Part shown: piece by piece, positions 24,855 through 37,155 of the stretch
Layout of the letters: every line of letters begins with the position of its first letter
Numbering within the stretch: the first letter of the stretch is position 1
From: Lingula anatina
Taxonomy: Eukaryota; Brachiopoda; Lingulata; Lingulida; Lingulidae
Assembly (NCBI RefSeq): GCF_001039355.2
Contig: NW_019775407.1
Location: 366,624 to 430,084 of the forward strand
Direction of reading: 5' to 3'
DNA: 63,461 nucleotides
Translations under genes and position numbers: made by a program
Notes under the pieces: generated by a model
The model's database searches: none
Told to the model about the DNA's origin: nothing
Seen by the model: the letters and a program-made list of their open reading frames with translations, nothing else

Positions 24855-25522
24855 TTACTTTAAATCCAAACCATCTTTCAAACATTGACAAATATCTCTA
24901 AATGCCGTCTTATAGATCTCCGTGTCCCTATGGGTTGTCTTAAAGAAGGTATGCCAGGCAGGGAGATAGTGGTGGTGTGTGACGGTCACCCCAGCCTCCT
25001 CCAGTCTCCTCTTGTACAGCAACCCGTCATCTCTCAGGATGTCGTACTCGGCGGTGATGAGGCACGCGCTGGGAACTCCCTTAAGAGAAGGGGCGAGGAG
25101 GGGGGAGAAATATGGATCAGTCACAATGTCTTCAAAGTCTTTCGAGATGGGTGGTTGGGCTGGACCTTTAAAAGTTGGCGGCACAAAACGGTCGGGGATA
25201 AAACTCTTATCAATAAGATTGGGATCAAGGTATTTTTTGTACTTGGAGAAGGTAGCGTCCGAGAGATGTGCGTTTTGTGTGATGAGGTGAAGCACGCTGG
25301 CGTTTCCTTCAGTGCCCAGCGCGTACACCATCTTAAACTTAGACGTGCGCGTTCTGGTCAAGAAGAGGTTGTACTTGTTGTTCTGCTGAGAGGACGCCGT
25401 CCAGAAGTCCAGCGCTTGGACACTAGGGTAGATGAGCAGCTGGAGTCGTAGGGCCGGAGTGACTGCAAGGTCTCGGAGCTTTAACGTCACGGCCGCCACC
25501 AAGTTTCCGCCGGAGCTGTCAC
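24855..25522 (-). CDS. AADAC-like A: solitary terminal exon of an arylacetamide-deacetylase-family esterase
   Basis: One long exon of 221 codons plus stop, preceded by a good acceptor (TTTGCAG at 25523-25529) in the same phase as exon 6 of the other copies. It starts at the nucleophile elbow GDSSGGN (the neighbours have GDSAGGN), then LQLLIYPSVQALD, DPYFSPLLAPSLKGVP, the acid motif ITAEYDILRDDG, and the catalytic-His region LPAWHTFF. The residue after His is Thr where B, C and D have Gly. No exons 1-5 were found in the 948 bases up to gene B. It is either a truncated copy or an alternative last exon for gene B, whose exon 5 ends in compatible phase. The reading frame is intact over more than 660 bases, which argues against an old pseudogene. 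Confidence 0.75.
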
Positions 25523-26470
25523 CTGCAAATACAACGTGTCACAATGCAGAAAAGTCCCGACGTTTAACTAGAGACATATCTGTGAATATCTAGTAAAAAC
25601 CAATTTGTGTCCCTGTAAGAGGGTAGGTATATAAGAAATACAGTAAACTTCTCATTACACTACTGCGTACTTTATAGCATAGGTTATTGTGTAAACTCGA
25701 ACATATTTAACGAGACGGATTTTTCTTTTGGGATTAGTGGAAATAAATGTGAACAGTTTCTAATAATTACTAGAATATTCGAGTAACTCGAATAAATTTC
25801 CAATCACAGTGTCCAAGTTTTACGGAGTGAACTGTACATCAAAATGTTCCATAATAAAACACGAAAAACGTATTCTGGTGGATATGTCAGTTAATCTCAT
25901 ATCGTGCTAATATTCCTGCGTACACGAGTTTTTACATAAATGTGACCATGTCATTCTGAAAGGATGCCTTTGTAACATGCACTTAAAATATCGTAATTTT
26001 AAATTGTCCGAATGTATTATTCATCTCTCAAATTCTGGATAGGTTTTAATATTTATACTTGTTTTTATTCTCTAAATACAATTCAACGCAATATTTAACA
26101 CAATTTCAATCAATTTACATTTTCACATTAATAAACTTGTCAAAGTAAAGAGAATAATAACATTTCAGACCTACGATTGATTGGAAACATTAATTTTATT
26201 CCTCATTCATAAAACATAATTATAAATCGAAATGCGTTGAATTTCTTTTTTTAAATATTTGTTTGTATGGCATGGGCATTTCATTACTTTGAACTTACTT
26301 AGCTTTAATCATTAAATCATTTGATATCCTAAATGAACACACTATTCTAGATCTTTATCAATGTTTCCCTCTAAAATAATTAGTTAACATTAAAAACAAA
26401 TTACAAAGACAAAATATCCTAGGCATGAATTCCGTAAAAACGATAAAACAACATAACTATGATACAAAAG
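25523..26470. other. Spacer between AADAC A and B terminal exons
   Basis: AT-rich. I looked for the HGGG exon, the YRLAPEH exon and the N-terminal anchor exon on the minus strand and found none. Confidence 0.6.
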
Positions 26471-28563
26471 TCAAAGTTTTAATCCTTTCGACAAACAGTC
26501 ACAAATATCTCTCATCAATCTTTTGTATATATCAGTATTCCTATGAGGAGTAGAGAAAAACCCGTGCCACGCCGGAATATAATGCAAATGCGTCACAGGA
26601 ACGCTAGCGTCTTCCAGGCGACGCTTGTAAAGGAAACCTTCGTCTCTCAGGGGATCGTACTCTGCCGTGAACAGACACGCCGGCGGTACCTCACGTAGAG
26701 TCGCCGCCAGTAATGGAGAGAAGTAAGAATTGGTGATGGTGTCTTCAAACTCCGCAGAAATTGGCTCTTTTAAAGGCCGACTTCTTGTTGATTGATTTTC
26801 AAAGTCCTCGGGAATAGAGTCCCTATCGAGAAGACGCACATAATCTAAATATCTGTGATATTTGGCAAATGTTTTGGCTGATAAGTGTTGGTTTTGGAAA
26901 AGCATTTCCCTGATAGCATCATTGCCATCGCGACCTAGCGCGTATGCCATTTTGAAGATCGCCATCCATTTTCTCCCGAGATAAAGATTCTGCTTTTCAT
27001 TTTGCTGGGAAGACGGCGACCAGAGGTCCAGTGACTGGACGTTAGGGTAGATCAGGAGCTGAAGAACTGGTCGCAGACTCGCCTTCATGTCGCGGAGCTT
27101 GAGAGATACGGTCGCGGCAAGGTTTCCGCCGGCACTGTCTCCTGAAACGTAACGAACCACGGCGCTAGCCTTAAACATAAACTGTTATTTACCCTCTAAC
27201 AAGGCGACAACAGGGAATTTTTTCACTAGATATTCACAAATATTTTCTGGCTAAATATGTGAACGTTTTTGTTCTGTACAGCGAGAATTTTTGCACAGGA
27301 ATAACGTCACCACCTAGCTGGCCTAGGGTAGAAAGTAGGCCTGCATGTTATTTAACAGAACATGATCAGGAAATGGGTCTCTCTGCTTGAATGGCCGTTT
27401 TTCAAACACGAGGCCTGGCAGTCCCTCCCATTAAGTATTTGTGACACTGTTGGTTAAAAAAAACCTGGAAAAGGCCTGAAGAGACAACCTACTTACCTCC
27501 TATAGCCACTCTGTTGGGATCGACGTTGTACTGCGCAGCATTTCTCAGCAAGTGTAACGTGGCGGCAGTGCAGTCATCTAAGGCAGCAGGAAACTTGTGC
27601 TCTGGGGCTAGGCGGAAACTGAAAAAAATTCAGGCGGCAAGTTTACTATTGAAAAAAGAAGGTTGTAAAAGTAGTTGTATTTGTTAATAACGGTACGCTT
27701 GTGGTTTCTCGCTAATAACAAATGCATACATGCAAGGGGTCGACTAATTCATTGCAGTGGGTTTTAATTTTGTAGCATCGTGTGTGCTTGCGTGTGAGTG
27801 CGTGCGTGTGTGAGAGACAGATACAGAGAAAGAGAAAAAGAGAGAGGGGGTGGTGGAGAGAGAGAGAAACTTACTCCACAGACACCACTACTATATTCAA
27901 TTTTTCTGCAATCGACCGGGTATGATAATCATATGCCCCTGCAAAGAAAAGACGTTTTACTTCTCAGGCAAACTGAATTTATAGAATCTCAATATTTTCA
28001 GAATTCATTACAAGTGAGCAGAAACATAAGCTACCACTTGCAGAATGATGTAAAGAGATCGTCTTCGTCATCTGCATCTCGCACAACGTATACATGGAAG
28101 TCGCTGCGCTTTTTTCTTTATTTCTTTGCGTTACTAATCGCTTTTCAACCGCCAGTGGAAAAAATGGGTCGATTTTGAAAAAGCATGGCTACTTCCATCT
28201 CAGTTTGCGTAAATACCTCTTCATTTACGGATAAATGTACATGCATGTTCTTGTGATCCTTCTGTCTCTTCTCCGTTCATTAAAGTTTCAAAGGGCTCTT
28301 GAAACTGACATTTGTACTATCATTCATTGTTACCAAAATAGCCCGAGTTTCTGAACAGACGATCAAGGGTTATCTCTTTCATTTTTAAATTTTCCTAAAT
28401 AAAGAATGGAAAAGGGGTATTTCTTGTCAAACTACTACATACTTGCGCTCCCGACGGACCATCCTCCACCGTGGTAGAATACAAAGGCACCAGTTGGCTT
28501 CTCCGCCCTCGACATAGGTTCGTACAACCTAACTTTAACACCGTCAAATTCAGTTTCCGTCAT
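26471..28563 (-). CDS. AADAC-like B: partial esterase gene (exons 3-6 only)
   Basis: Exons, high to low: 28443-28563, 27875-27938, 27497-27618, 26471-27141; phases agree, 325 residues. Seen in order: [12 protein letters not shown] (oxyanion-hole HGGG), [33 protein letters not shown], the nucleophile [26 protein letters not shown], the acid [12 protein letters not shown], and the His in PAWHGFF. These are the complete catalytic parts of a hormone-sensitive-lipase-type serine esterase. The N-terminal membrane anchor and exon 2 (FWLGEKLGYGTELEQ in gene C) are absent from 28564 up to gene C. The first exon here begins with ATG directly after an acceptor (TTTTCCAG), so it could start a soluble protein, follow an unseen 5' exon, or be spliced to exons 1-2 of gene C, which end in phase 0. 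Confidence 0.8.
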
Positions 28564-28632
28564 CTGGAAAATATATTTTAAAGTTCACACTTGTGGAGAC
28601 CTTAATGTTAAAAAACCCGAAAAATAAATGAA

Positions 28633-28663
<31 letters not shown>

Positions 28664-30345
28664 ATATGGGCAAATAACTGACTTTGTAATAGTGCTTGCG
28701 ACCGGTTTGAGAACAAAATTTTTCTCACTCACACTTCTTTCAAACTTGGGTCTTTGGCAATATTTAATACTATAGTCAAATTCATACAATAATATAACTA
28801 ACTTTTAAATATTCCATTTTTTCGTTAGGCATTTTTGAAAGTAAACCACTTTAATCTTAAGTGTTTGAATAATCACTTTCAGTGGTGCCACACGGAGAGA
28901 AAAAAAGGCAAGATTTTAACCAATTTTGTTTGTCATATTTATTGAATTAAATACATAATATTTATTGTTACAAAAGGCATATTAAAATGTCAATAGTGAT
29001 ATTAATGTGACACTTGTAGAACAGTCACAGTTCATTTATACAATTTCTGAATCTAATTGTATCTATTTCTGGTTGCAATTCGTAAATAAAACTTTCATTC
29101 AAGAACAGTTATTATTTTATGATACTTATTATATAAGAATTTACAATTTGATTTTAGTCTGAAAAGCAAAAAGGCTGCCCTTTGTTTATATCACTACTCT
29201 GAGGTCTGCAAAACATACTGACCTCAGCCAAAGTCAACAAGTGTATAACATGACTATCGACTTATTAATAAATTGAATATGGATAGGAAGTAATAAAATA
29301 TCCAGTGCAGTCGAAGTTATCACTGCTTGTGCATATAAATGGTTAATATTCCATTTAAAATAATCATGTAAAAAATAAAACCATTGTGTTATATTAAAAA
29401 TTCATTGACTCCATGGAATTTTCCTCCCAATATTATTATTTTGAGATTCTCTCCAAGGGTCAAGCAATAATTCGGGAGCAGGAGAAAATTGCTTTTTACT
29501 CCAGGAAAATTCATTTTGAAGGGAAAATCCCAAGGTATGTTATACAGTGCTTCAATATACGCCTGGCTGTTAAGTCTATTAAAAAAGTAACATTAATTGT
29601 CCTTAACATTCTTAATATTGCTAAAATGTTATACATTTATCTATACATATGGCACACCAGTCACAATCTGTCTGTTAGTCTGTCCTAGGTGACTGTCTCT
29701 CTGTTTTGGAATGCTTGAGATTTCTTTTTCTCGTTACTCAAGAGATATTTTTGCACTATTATGCCTCAAAGTCATTGCATTACCATCACAGATGCATATA
29801 AAACTTTATGGAACATGAAATGTTCATCCAAAATGCTTATAAATTATACGATACAAAAAAGTTCAATGAAAAACATGTTAAAAAAATTATGACTACAGTG
29901 TTAGCATAACAGTTACCTTTACCAATTAAAAAAAATCTGCATAACTCATCTTACAACTCCTATCACTTGTTTCTCTCAAACAAATCTGCTGGGTCAATTT
30001 TTTTTTCAGCATCAGCTGGTTTATGAACATCACCTAACTTAAATCTTTTGGGTATCTCAAACAATTTTCCAGTCCCAAAGTGTCATATGCAGAGTCTATT
30101 ACTAGAATATCTAATGTACACTGGTGTTTTGTAAGTGAATAGGCTTTCATGTATTCACATTTACATCATAATTAATTAAACGAAGGTGCAACTATTTGAA
30201 TAAGACAGATATACTAGTAGCCTAAGGATAAATTTTGTTCTTTAACATTATGAAGCTCCCTCTCCTCCAGTGGTTTTTGCCACTTCAGAGTTTCAGACTG
30301 ATAACAATAACCATAAAACATACTTACTCAAAGCATTTTCCTCTA
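28564..30345. other. Spacer between AADAC B and C, with the left flank of a segmental duplication
   Basis: Contains an (AAAT)n microsatellite at 28628-28665. From about 28975 the sequence is alignable by eye with about 37600 onward (shared TTTTAGTCTGAAAAGC/TTTTAGTCTGCAAAAC and CCTCAGCCAAAGTCAA/TCTCAGTCAAAGTCAA). No exon of gene B was found. Confidence 0.65.
28628..28665. repeat. (AAAT)n microsatellite
   Basis: Tetranucleotide run upstream of AADAC B exon 3. Confidence 0.95.
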
Positions 30346-32097
30346 TTACACATTTTTCAAACAATCCAAAACACCCCTGTGAACTTGTGGAAACATTTTT
30401 ATGTGTCCATGCTGTCCATCGTAAATCCCATGGAATGTCTTGTAATGGTGGTGTGTGACCTTGACCTTTGCTTCCTCCAGGCGTCTTTTGAACAGCAAAC
30501 CATCGTCCCTCAAGATGTCATATTCTGCGGTGATGAGGCAGGCCTCAGGGACCCCCTGCAGAGTCTCAGCCATAATGGGACTGAAATACGGATCCACCAC
30601 AACACGTTCAAATTCTGTTGAAACAGGCGGCTTAGACAATCCCTGGTTTTTGTATGGTTTATAGTCCTTTGGAATGTACTTCTCCTCAAGATATGAGGGA
30701 TGCACAAACTCTTTTCCTCTCTTAAAAGCCTGCTCAGAAAGGTGCTGATTGTTGAGCATCAGGTTCAATAGATTAAGATCTGCTTTTGCAATCCCTAAGG
30801 AGTAGGACAACCAAAATTTCACCATGAGTTCAGACTTTAAATTGATGCCCAGTTTATTGTTTTGCTGCACTGAGGGAAGCTGGTTGTCTATGGCTTGGAG
30901 AGCAGGGTAGATGAGGAGTTGTAGTTTTAGAAATGGCGTCACCTTCTGGTCTCGGAGTTTTAGTGCAACTGCAGCTGCCAAGTTACCACCGGCACTGTCA
31001 CCTGTAACATTTCAGAAAATTCTTCACTTTTGTTATCTGTTGCTTTCAAAACAATTTCTTAGACAACTTGTAATTATAGTATTCTTACCAAGAATGATCA
31101 GTTTATAGTATATTACTGCTTATCATTTGGTTACCATTACATTCTATAACCTAAATCTGGCTTGTTTAGTTATTGCTTTTTACTTGCAGATATTCATTCA
31201 TTCAGTTTGCATTAAAACAAAGGATTTTTTTCACTTTTTGTTAGTTGTAATATATCTTTTACTGAAAGAAAAAACATTTTCTGTCCTATGACAAAAGAAT
31301 ACACTAATTTCATAGTTTACACACTTAGGCCCCGTTCACATGACAAGTCTATTTTTTTAAAAATCTATTTTCTATTCGAGGTATCTTGTGATCACGGTCT
31401 GTGCCCTGAATACCCCGTGGCGTGATTACTGGCAGTGCGAGCCAGTTACTTCCAAAGCTGTGATTAATTCTCGGCTGCGCTCGGAGTGATCACAAGATAC
31501 CGCGAATAGAAAATAGTTTTTTAGAAAATAGATTTTTCATGTGAACAGTCCCTTACCTCCCACAACCACTCTGTTGGGATCCACATTATACTTAGCAGAA
31601 TTCTCCAGCAGATACACAGTCACTGCCACACTGTCCTCCAAACCAGCTGGGTATTTGTGTTCTGGGGCTAACCGATAACTACAAGGAAACATTCAACAAA
31701 TATATCATCAAGGCAAATGGATGCCAGATTCTCATAATGAATGTCTAGACCCAACTCCTACATGAATCTATGGAAATTTAGACAAGGTTTGGTTTTCTGT
31801 TGTAAAAGGCGATGGCCGTATGTGAAAATGAACTGCATAATGCAGCAGTTTAAAAGTTTTGATAGTAAAAGACAAAATTATGTTAAGTCACTTACTCAAC
31901 AGAGACCACTACCATCCCCACTTCTTCTGCAATACTTCTTGTGGTGCTGTCATATACAGCTGAAAAATCAAAATAACTCCACTCAAATAAAAACAATGAT
32001 AATATTTATAGGTAAACTTAAAAACAGTAACATATATTCTAAAAAAGTTTACAGTATAGACAGATATAGATCTCGACACACACACAGATATGCCCAT

Positions 32098-32152
<55 letters not shown>

Positions 32153-34003
32153 TGAATGAATGAAGCACTGTATGTTCTCAACCATATAACTTGTATTTTG
32201 CATCAGAAAGGAGTCACAGTGGAGTTTTGAGTTTTTGCGTATGTAAGGAAGGGGGCCTGGTCAATCGAAAAATTAAATCAATGTCCTGTATAAAAGCTTG
32301 CATTTCTACTCCAAATTATCAAAAAAAGAAAAAAAAATCAATGCAAAATGGCACTCACTTACCAGAACTTCCTATTGTCCAGCCACCTCCATGTAAATAT
32401 ATGAGAGCAGGTCTTTTTCCTTTAATTTTAATGGGATCATATACTCGAACATTTACTCCATTAAACTGTGTTTTTGTAACCTGTAAGATTTACAACTTGG
32501 TAGTATCATGGAAAGTATGTCATTGAGGACTACTACAATAATCAGTTATAATATAAAACAAAACTCACAGTAATTACAATCATCAATTTTATTGATTTCC
32601 CCAACTTGACAATTTTGGTTTAAAACAAAAAGTCTGCTTTAAATTCACAATTTTCTTTGGTACAGTTGTTCTTATTGTGAGGCGAGTGATATTTTGCATC
32701 CTGGTTTGTGTCATTGATTATGTTGTACATGTACATATTCCGGTGCCAAGAAGTACCATATTAATGGCTGGAACAATGAATCAGATCTTGCTGTAGCAAC
32801 CAAGGTATATAACACCTCTAAACAACTCTGATGAGATGTTTAGGGGTGCTGAAACTTATTGCAGAGAAGCCTACAGTATGATAATGCGCAACTTCTATTT
32901 CAATTCACTGCTATATATGGCACTGACAATAAACCCTTTATTAATGAGGTAACTAATTAATGCTAAATTGATTCCACAACATTTTCACAACTTTATCTGG
33001 GGTGGTCGTCACAGAAACACAGCAATGAATAAGCCAGAAAATGTATGAAGAAATATAGGACCTACATGTATATATCAGCTATATGAACTAAGTACAGTAT
33101 AGATGAAACCTTCAAAGTTGAGTTATTTCATAAACACTCTATTTCTTCTACCTTAACTGAGGAGTTAGGGTCTGGAGGCACCATGTCTCCCATCTTCTCA
33201 AACAGGGCACGTAGCTGCTCCAGCTCTGTTCCATATCCCAGCTTCTCTCCCAGCCAAAACTAAACATGTTAACAAAAATGTTAATAACACATACTGGTTA
33301 ATCAATTGAAAAAAGGCAACAATAATTATCATCATTTTTTATTAAATCAATATTCTTATGACCATATATTTAACTTTGTTAGTTATATAGTTATACTTTA
33401 TATTAATGTTTATTATAATTAAACCAGCTTCTTTTCAGCCAAAACTAAATATTATTAATGATTCATACTGGCTAAAGAAGTGTTTTATCGGGGAAAGAAG
33501 TATATCAATATAAATCACAATATGGTGCGTACTGTACATGCAAATTTTTCATTGCCTTAATTTTGTGTATTGTTGGAAATAAGTTAATATTTTCTAAAGG
33601 CTTATGAGGAAGGGTCTAAACATCATGCCTCATTGTTGAAAACATGCTTTTTTTTACCAATTTAAATAATAATACTCTTTTCACATTAATGCAACTTTAC
33701 TTGAATGACCCATAATTTTTTATTATTATATGGTGAATGATATTACATATTTCTATTCAAATAATAATTGCATTATATATTTTCAGTAATCATAAACCTT
33801 CCCAAAAGCCATAAATCTGATAAGTGATCAACAAAATTTCACAAGATTCTTACCAAATAAGGTCCTAGTTTTGTAGACCATATGATGGGCCTTATCTCCC
33901 AGGGATTATCAAAGTCATCAGGCACTGGGACATAGGCTATATAAGCCAAGCCTGCCACTGCCACGGCAACAAGAAGTAAGCAGCGTGCTCCGCAGCACCT
34001 CAT
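30346..34003 (-). CDS. AADAC-like C: complete arylacetamide-deacetylase-family esterase
   Basis: Exons, high to low: 33854-34003, 33152-33259, 32363-32480, 31896-31959, 31557-31678, 30346-31001; phases agree and give 405 residues (human AADAC 399). The N-terminus MRCCGARC is followed by a 20-residue hydrophobic stretch, a signal anchor as expected for ER-lumenal type II family members. Exon 3 carries YLHGGGWT, exon 4 SIAEEVGMVVVSV, exon 5 YRLAPEHKYP and NVDPNRVVVGG, exon 6 [11 protein letters not shown] (Ser nucleophile), ITAEYDILRDDG (Asp) and KTFHGIY (His). The triad is complete. The family hydrolyses lipids and xenobiotic arylacetamides. Gene D is a tandem duplicate with identical exon lengths. 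The exon 5 donor carries a MITE (31328-31552). Confidence 0.95.
31328..31552. mobile_element. PIF/Harbinger-like MITE (family F) in the AADAC C exon-5 splice donor
   Basis: 225-bp palindromic element. Its left end is GGCCCCGTTCACATG and its right end, reverse-complemented, GGGACTGTTCACATG. Internal arms repeat TCTATTTTCTATTCG and TATCTTGTGATCAC in inverse. Flanks are TTA (31325-31327 and 31553-31555), which read TAA in the gene's direction and form donor positions +2 to +4. The empty site would read GTAAGTGTG. A second copy lies at 60083-60318. Confidence 0.88.
32099..32147. repeat. (GA)n microsatellite in AADAC C intron 3
   Basis: Long uninterrupted GA run followed by a short AATG repeat. 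Confidence 0.95.
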
Positions 34004-34625
34004 TTCAGACCTACATTATTAACACATCTGATTATAGGAGTTGAATATGCTTCCTGTATCCAACACACTTACAACTTCGGGTACCTGGCTTCATATTTTG
34101 GCGTAACTTGGTTGTACATGTATTACATTCCAAAAGCAACCACGGACGTTTGCTCCTTACAATAGAGAGGCTACAAAATATTTTTGACATAGTTAAAAGA
34201 CCAATTTTAATCATTGCTATCAAAATTTACCGGTACATAGTGCTTACAGGGTTAAATTCCGCAAGTTCACATGACTTGACCTATATCCAGTGACCTATAT
34301 ATATATGCATCTGTTCTCGTTTCAAAATAGTAAATCCCGTCAATAATTCGAGATTTCAAGTGTAAATAGAAAGAGAAACTTGAAAAGCAAAATGTTTTAT
34401 TTTCCCGAAAATAATGAAGTTTGTGTACAGGTTCGTTTGAGAAAAAGTTGGCCAAATAATAATCTTCGTCAAAACCCCAATAACATTTGAAAGTTATCAA
34501 GATCCAATTTTCCTTGGGGGAAAAAAGTGTCCGCCACAGTCTAACATTCAAAGGAAATATTGAGATCAGATCTTTTATTTGAAGTTTAATTCAAAAATTC
34601 TTTTTTTATGCCTCAATTCGGACCT
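34004..34625. other. Upstream flank of AADAC C, duplicate of the AADAC D/CENP-I divergent promoter region
   Basis: Shares CACATGACTTGACCTATATCC, AATTCGAGATTTCA, TGAAAGTTATC and GTTTGAGAAAAAG blocks, in the same order, with 45580-46125. The homology ends near 34625. Gene D's copy lies between two gene starts, so the duplicate probably carries promoter parts. Confidence 0.7.
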
Positions 34626-35399
34626 AAGTTAATTATAAAGTAGCCTAACAGGATATGCAAAAACGAGAATTTTGTTTTGTAAAATATTCATATGAGATAA
34701 GATCGTCAACTGTAATTCAAGTAATTGGGAGAGCAAATATCAAAACCCATCATTATGATCCCGTCGTATGCTGGCAATACACACCATTGGGTTTATCTAT
34801 TCCACCTGTTTTTAAGAATTTACGATGTTACATTTAAGCAGTACTGTATTTTTATCGTACTAGATTTTTATTTCATATAAAATATAAAGGAAAAAACAAT
34901 TATATTTACCGTACCCTGGTAATTATAACGATAACTGATATTACCGTAATAAAACTCCCATGGTTCCTAGAATCGCCTAATGAGTAAATTTTTAAAAAGT
35001 CACATTTTCACGAAGACAAAGGCGACAATTTAACGATTAAACTCTGCTTTTTTATTTCTTAATAATTCAACAGATTAAGATTGACGAAAGATTATGGTGC
35101 GTTATCTTTGGTTAAAGCAAATTTAGATAGACAGATACAGTGTAGATAAATAAATAAAAGGGCGTGTAATCGGTATACCATACGTAGGCCTAATTACCAT
35201 GTGTTGAAAAACGAAGTGAAGTTTTCAGACATTTCTCAAAAATCACAAAGCCGAGCTGCACACAATGCCTGACGTGAAAGATCGACTATTTTACAAACTT
35301 GAAAGCAAACCAATTTTAGTATTTCCTTTATTTCCACAATATTTCTAATAAAGTGTGTCACTTTTGGGTCTCAAGACGGTGGTGCACTTTTGAAAAAAA
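34626..35399. other. AT-rich spacer with no recognised feature
   Basis: No exon, RNA or repeat copy seen between the end of the duplicated flank and the retrotransposon remnant. Confidence 0.5.
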
Positions 35400-35429
35400 A
35401 TCACATTACAAAAAGGGTTTTAACTGAAA

Positions 35430-36724
35430 AAAACAAGTTTTGGGTATTGCAACTGAAACCAAAGCCAAAGGAATCTATGCTGTGGGGGAGTTTTGATGTG
35501 GATGAATAACGATATGCGAAGTATCGGTGCGGGAGTATCGGTGCGGGGATGTATAAAGATGTAGCCAAAAGTTAAAAGTCTACTGTTGCTTGGTAAAAAC
35601 GTAAAAAGAGATGATGCAGGATGGAAAGAGTCTTTCATGGTGTTGACAATTCTTTTCTCCATCCTGTCTTTAAAATTATCATCCAGCTTGGGGAGATCCT
35701 GCCCGATAATCCTGCTTGCAGTTTTTACAACGTTTGTTAATTTCTTCCTTTCCTCCCCAGCTGTTCCGCTATACCATTTTATAATTCCGTACGCTAGAAT
35801 GCTTTCAATTACACACCTGTAAAATTGACTAAAATAGGCACGCTATCAGTAAAAGTTCTCAATGATCTTAAAAAATACAGTCTTTGCCGTGCCTTCGAAT
35901 CTTTACACTCTTTGCGGTGTTATCTTTCCAATTCAATTTACTGTTAAGGTGTATACCAAGTAGTTTAAATTCCTCTACCCTGCTAACTTCAACATTACCA
36001 ATAATATGGTGAGTGGTACCTTTACATTCTGATTCCTTCTAAAATCCACTATCATTTCTTTGGTTTTAGCTACGTTCAAGATAAGATCTTTCCTCTCGCA
36101 CCAGCTTAACACCGACTCAACAGATTCTCTATATGTACTCTCGTCATTATCGGTAACTAGCCCCACAAGCGTAGTATCATCCGCAAATTTCATGAGAAAA
36201 GTCCCATCGCTTACACTAGTGCAATCATAGGTAAAAAGGGAGTAAAGGCAATGTGAAAGGACGCATCCCTGTGGTGCACCGGTATTTAAGACTGTTATTT
36301 TTGAGCTAAAAGAGCCGACTTTAACAGATTGTCTTCTATCTAAAAGAAAGTCTAAAATCCAGTCACAAATAAAAACAGGTAGCTTAAGATGGTTTAAAAG
36401 TTTCAGATATAGTTTTTTTGGCACAATTGTATTAAAAGCTGAACTGTAGTCAATAAATAAAATCCTTGCATAAGAGTTTTTCTTATCTAAGTGTTGTAGT
36501 ACAGTGTGTAGGCACAGATTAATTGCATCTTCAACATTTCTGTTAGATTGATAAGCGAATTGCAGTGGGTCCAAGGTTTTCGGCACAATTTCTTTAATAA
36601 AATTTAATATAACTATTTGAAATATATTGTTCAAATAAGAAACATTGAAAACACGAACTCTTTCCTTTATGGACATTCTTACTATGGTCGGCAATATATT
36701 GCACAAATCCCCTTTTAAAAACAC
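35430..36724 (-). pseudogene. Non-LTR retrotransposon reverse transcriptase remnant
   Basis: The long open piece 35975-36724 shows reverse transcriptase blocks: LDPLQFAYQSNRNVEDAI, the first Asp in FIDYSSAFNT, the GAPQGCVLS block, FADDTTLVG (the usual YADD with Phe), and LILNVAKTKEMIVDF. About 30 codons later a frame change moves the reading to RVEEFKLLGIHL, then further shifts reach CVIESILAYGI, VVKTASRIIGQDLPKLD and MKDSFHPASSLF, normal C-terminal landmarks of this group (L2/CR1/Rex-like clades). There is no endonuclease domain, so the copy is 5'-truncated and broken by at least two frameshifts. It sits in the spacer between the C and D duplication units. Confidence 0.88.
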
Positions 36725-36983
36725 TTTTAATATAATTTTTCTATATTGTGTTATGGATGAACAACATATGGCTTACTGGTAACGGTAGCTACATGCGCCC
36801 CTTCACCTGTACGATGTAAGGAGAAGAAAGTAACAAAATGAAGAATTATTTTCTCAAAATCGCATTACACAGAGGTTTCAGCGCTGCTAAGAAACATTTT
36901 TTTATATATAAAATCTAATTATTGAAATTTTAAGAAATTGATTAATGCAAATTAAAAGGAATAAAAGAGAAAAGAAAAAAATT

Positions 36984-37038
36984 AACCAACTTGGACGTGC
37001 GCGTTTTAGTAAAGAAGAGGAACACGTTGTTCTGCTGT
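36984..37038 (-). pseudogene. AADAC exon-6 fossil fragment
   Basis: About 55 bases match AADAC A near 25325-25390 (GACGTGCGCGTT...AAGAAGAGG...GTTGTTCTGCTG). Read on the minus strand they give QQNN-FLFFTKTRTSK, against A's QQNNKYNLFLTRTRTSK. Nothing homologous extends further. It indicates an A-type gene once stood here. Confidence 0.7.
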
Positions 37039-37155
37039 TATGATTGATTCTTTCAGATATATGAAAACCAATTTAAAAGATTGAAATTTTACATCTATAG
37101 TGTTAAGAAAACAAAATAAGTAGAACACACATGGAAGTTAACTGAACTGATTACT

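Noticed and set aside
24885-25451. 188-codon plus-strand frame opposite AADAC A
   Set aside because: Antisense shadow of a long esterase exon; no family resemblance.
30235-30621. 128-codon plus-strand frame opposite AADAC C
   Set aside because: Antisense shadow of the terminal exon.
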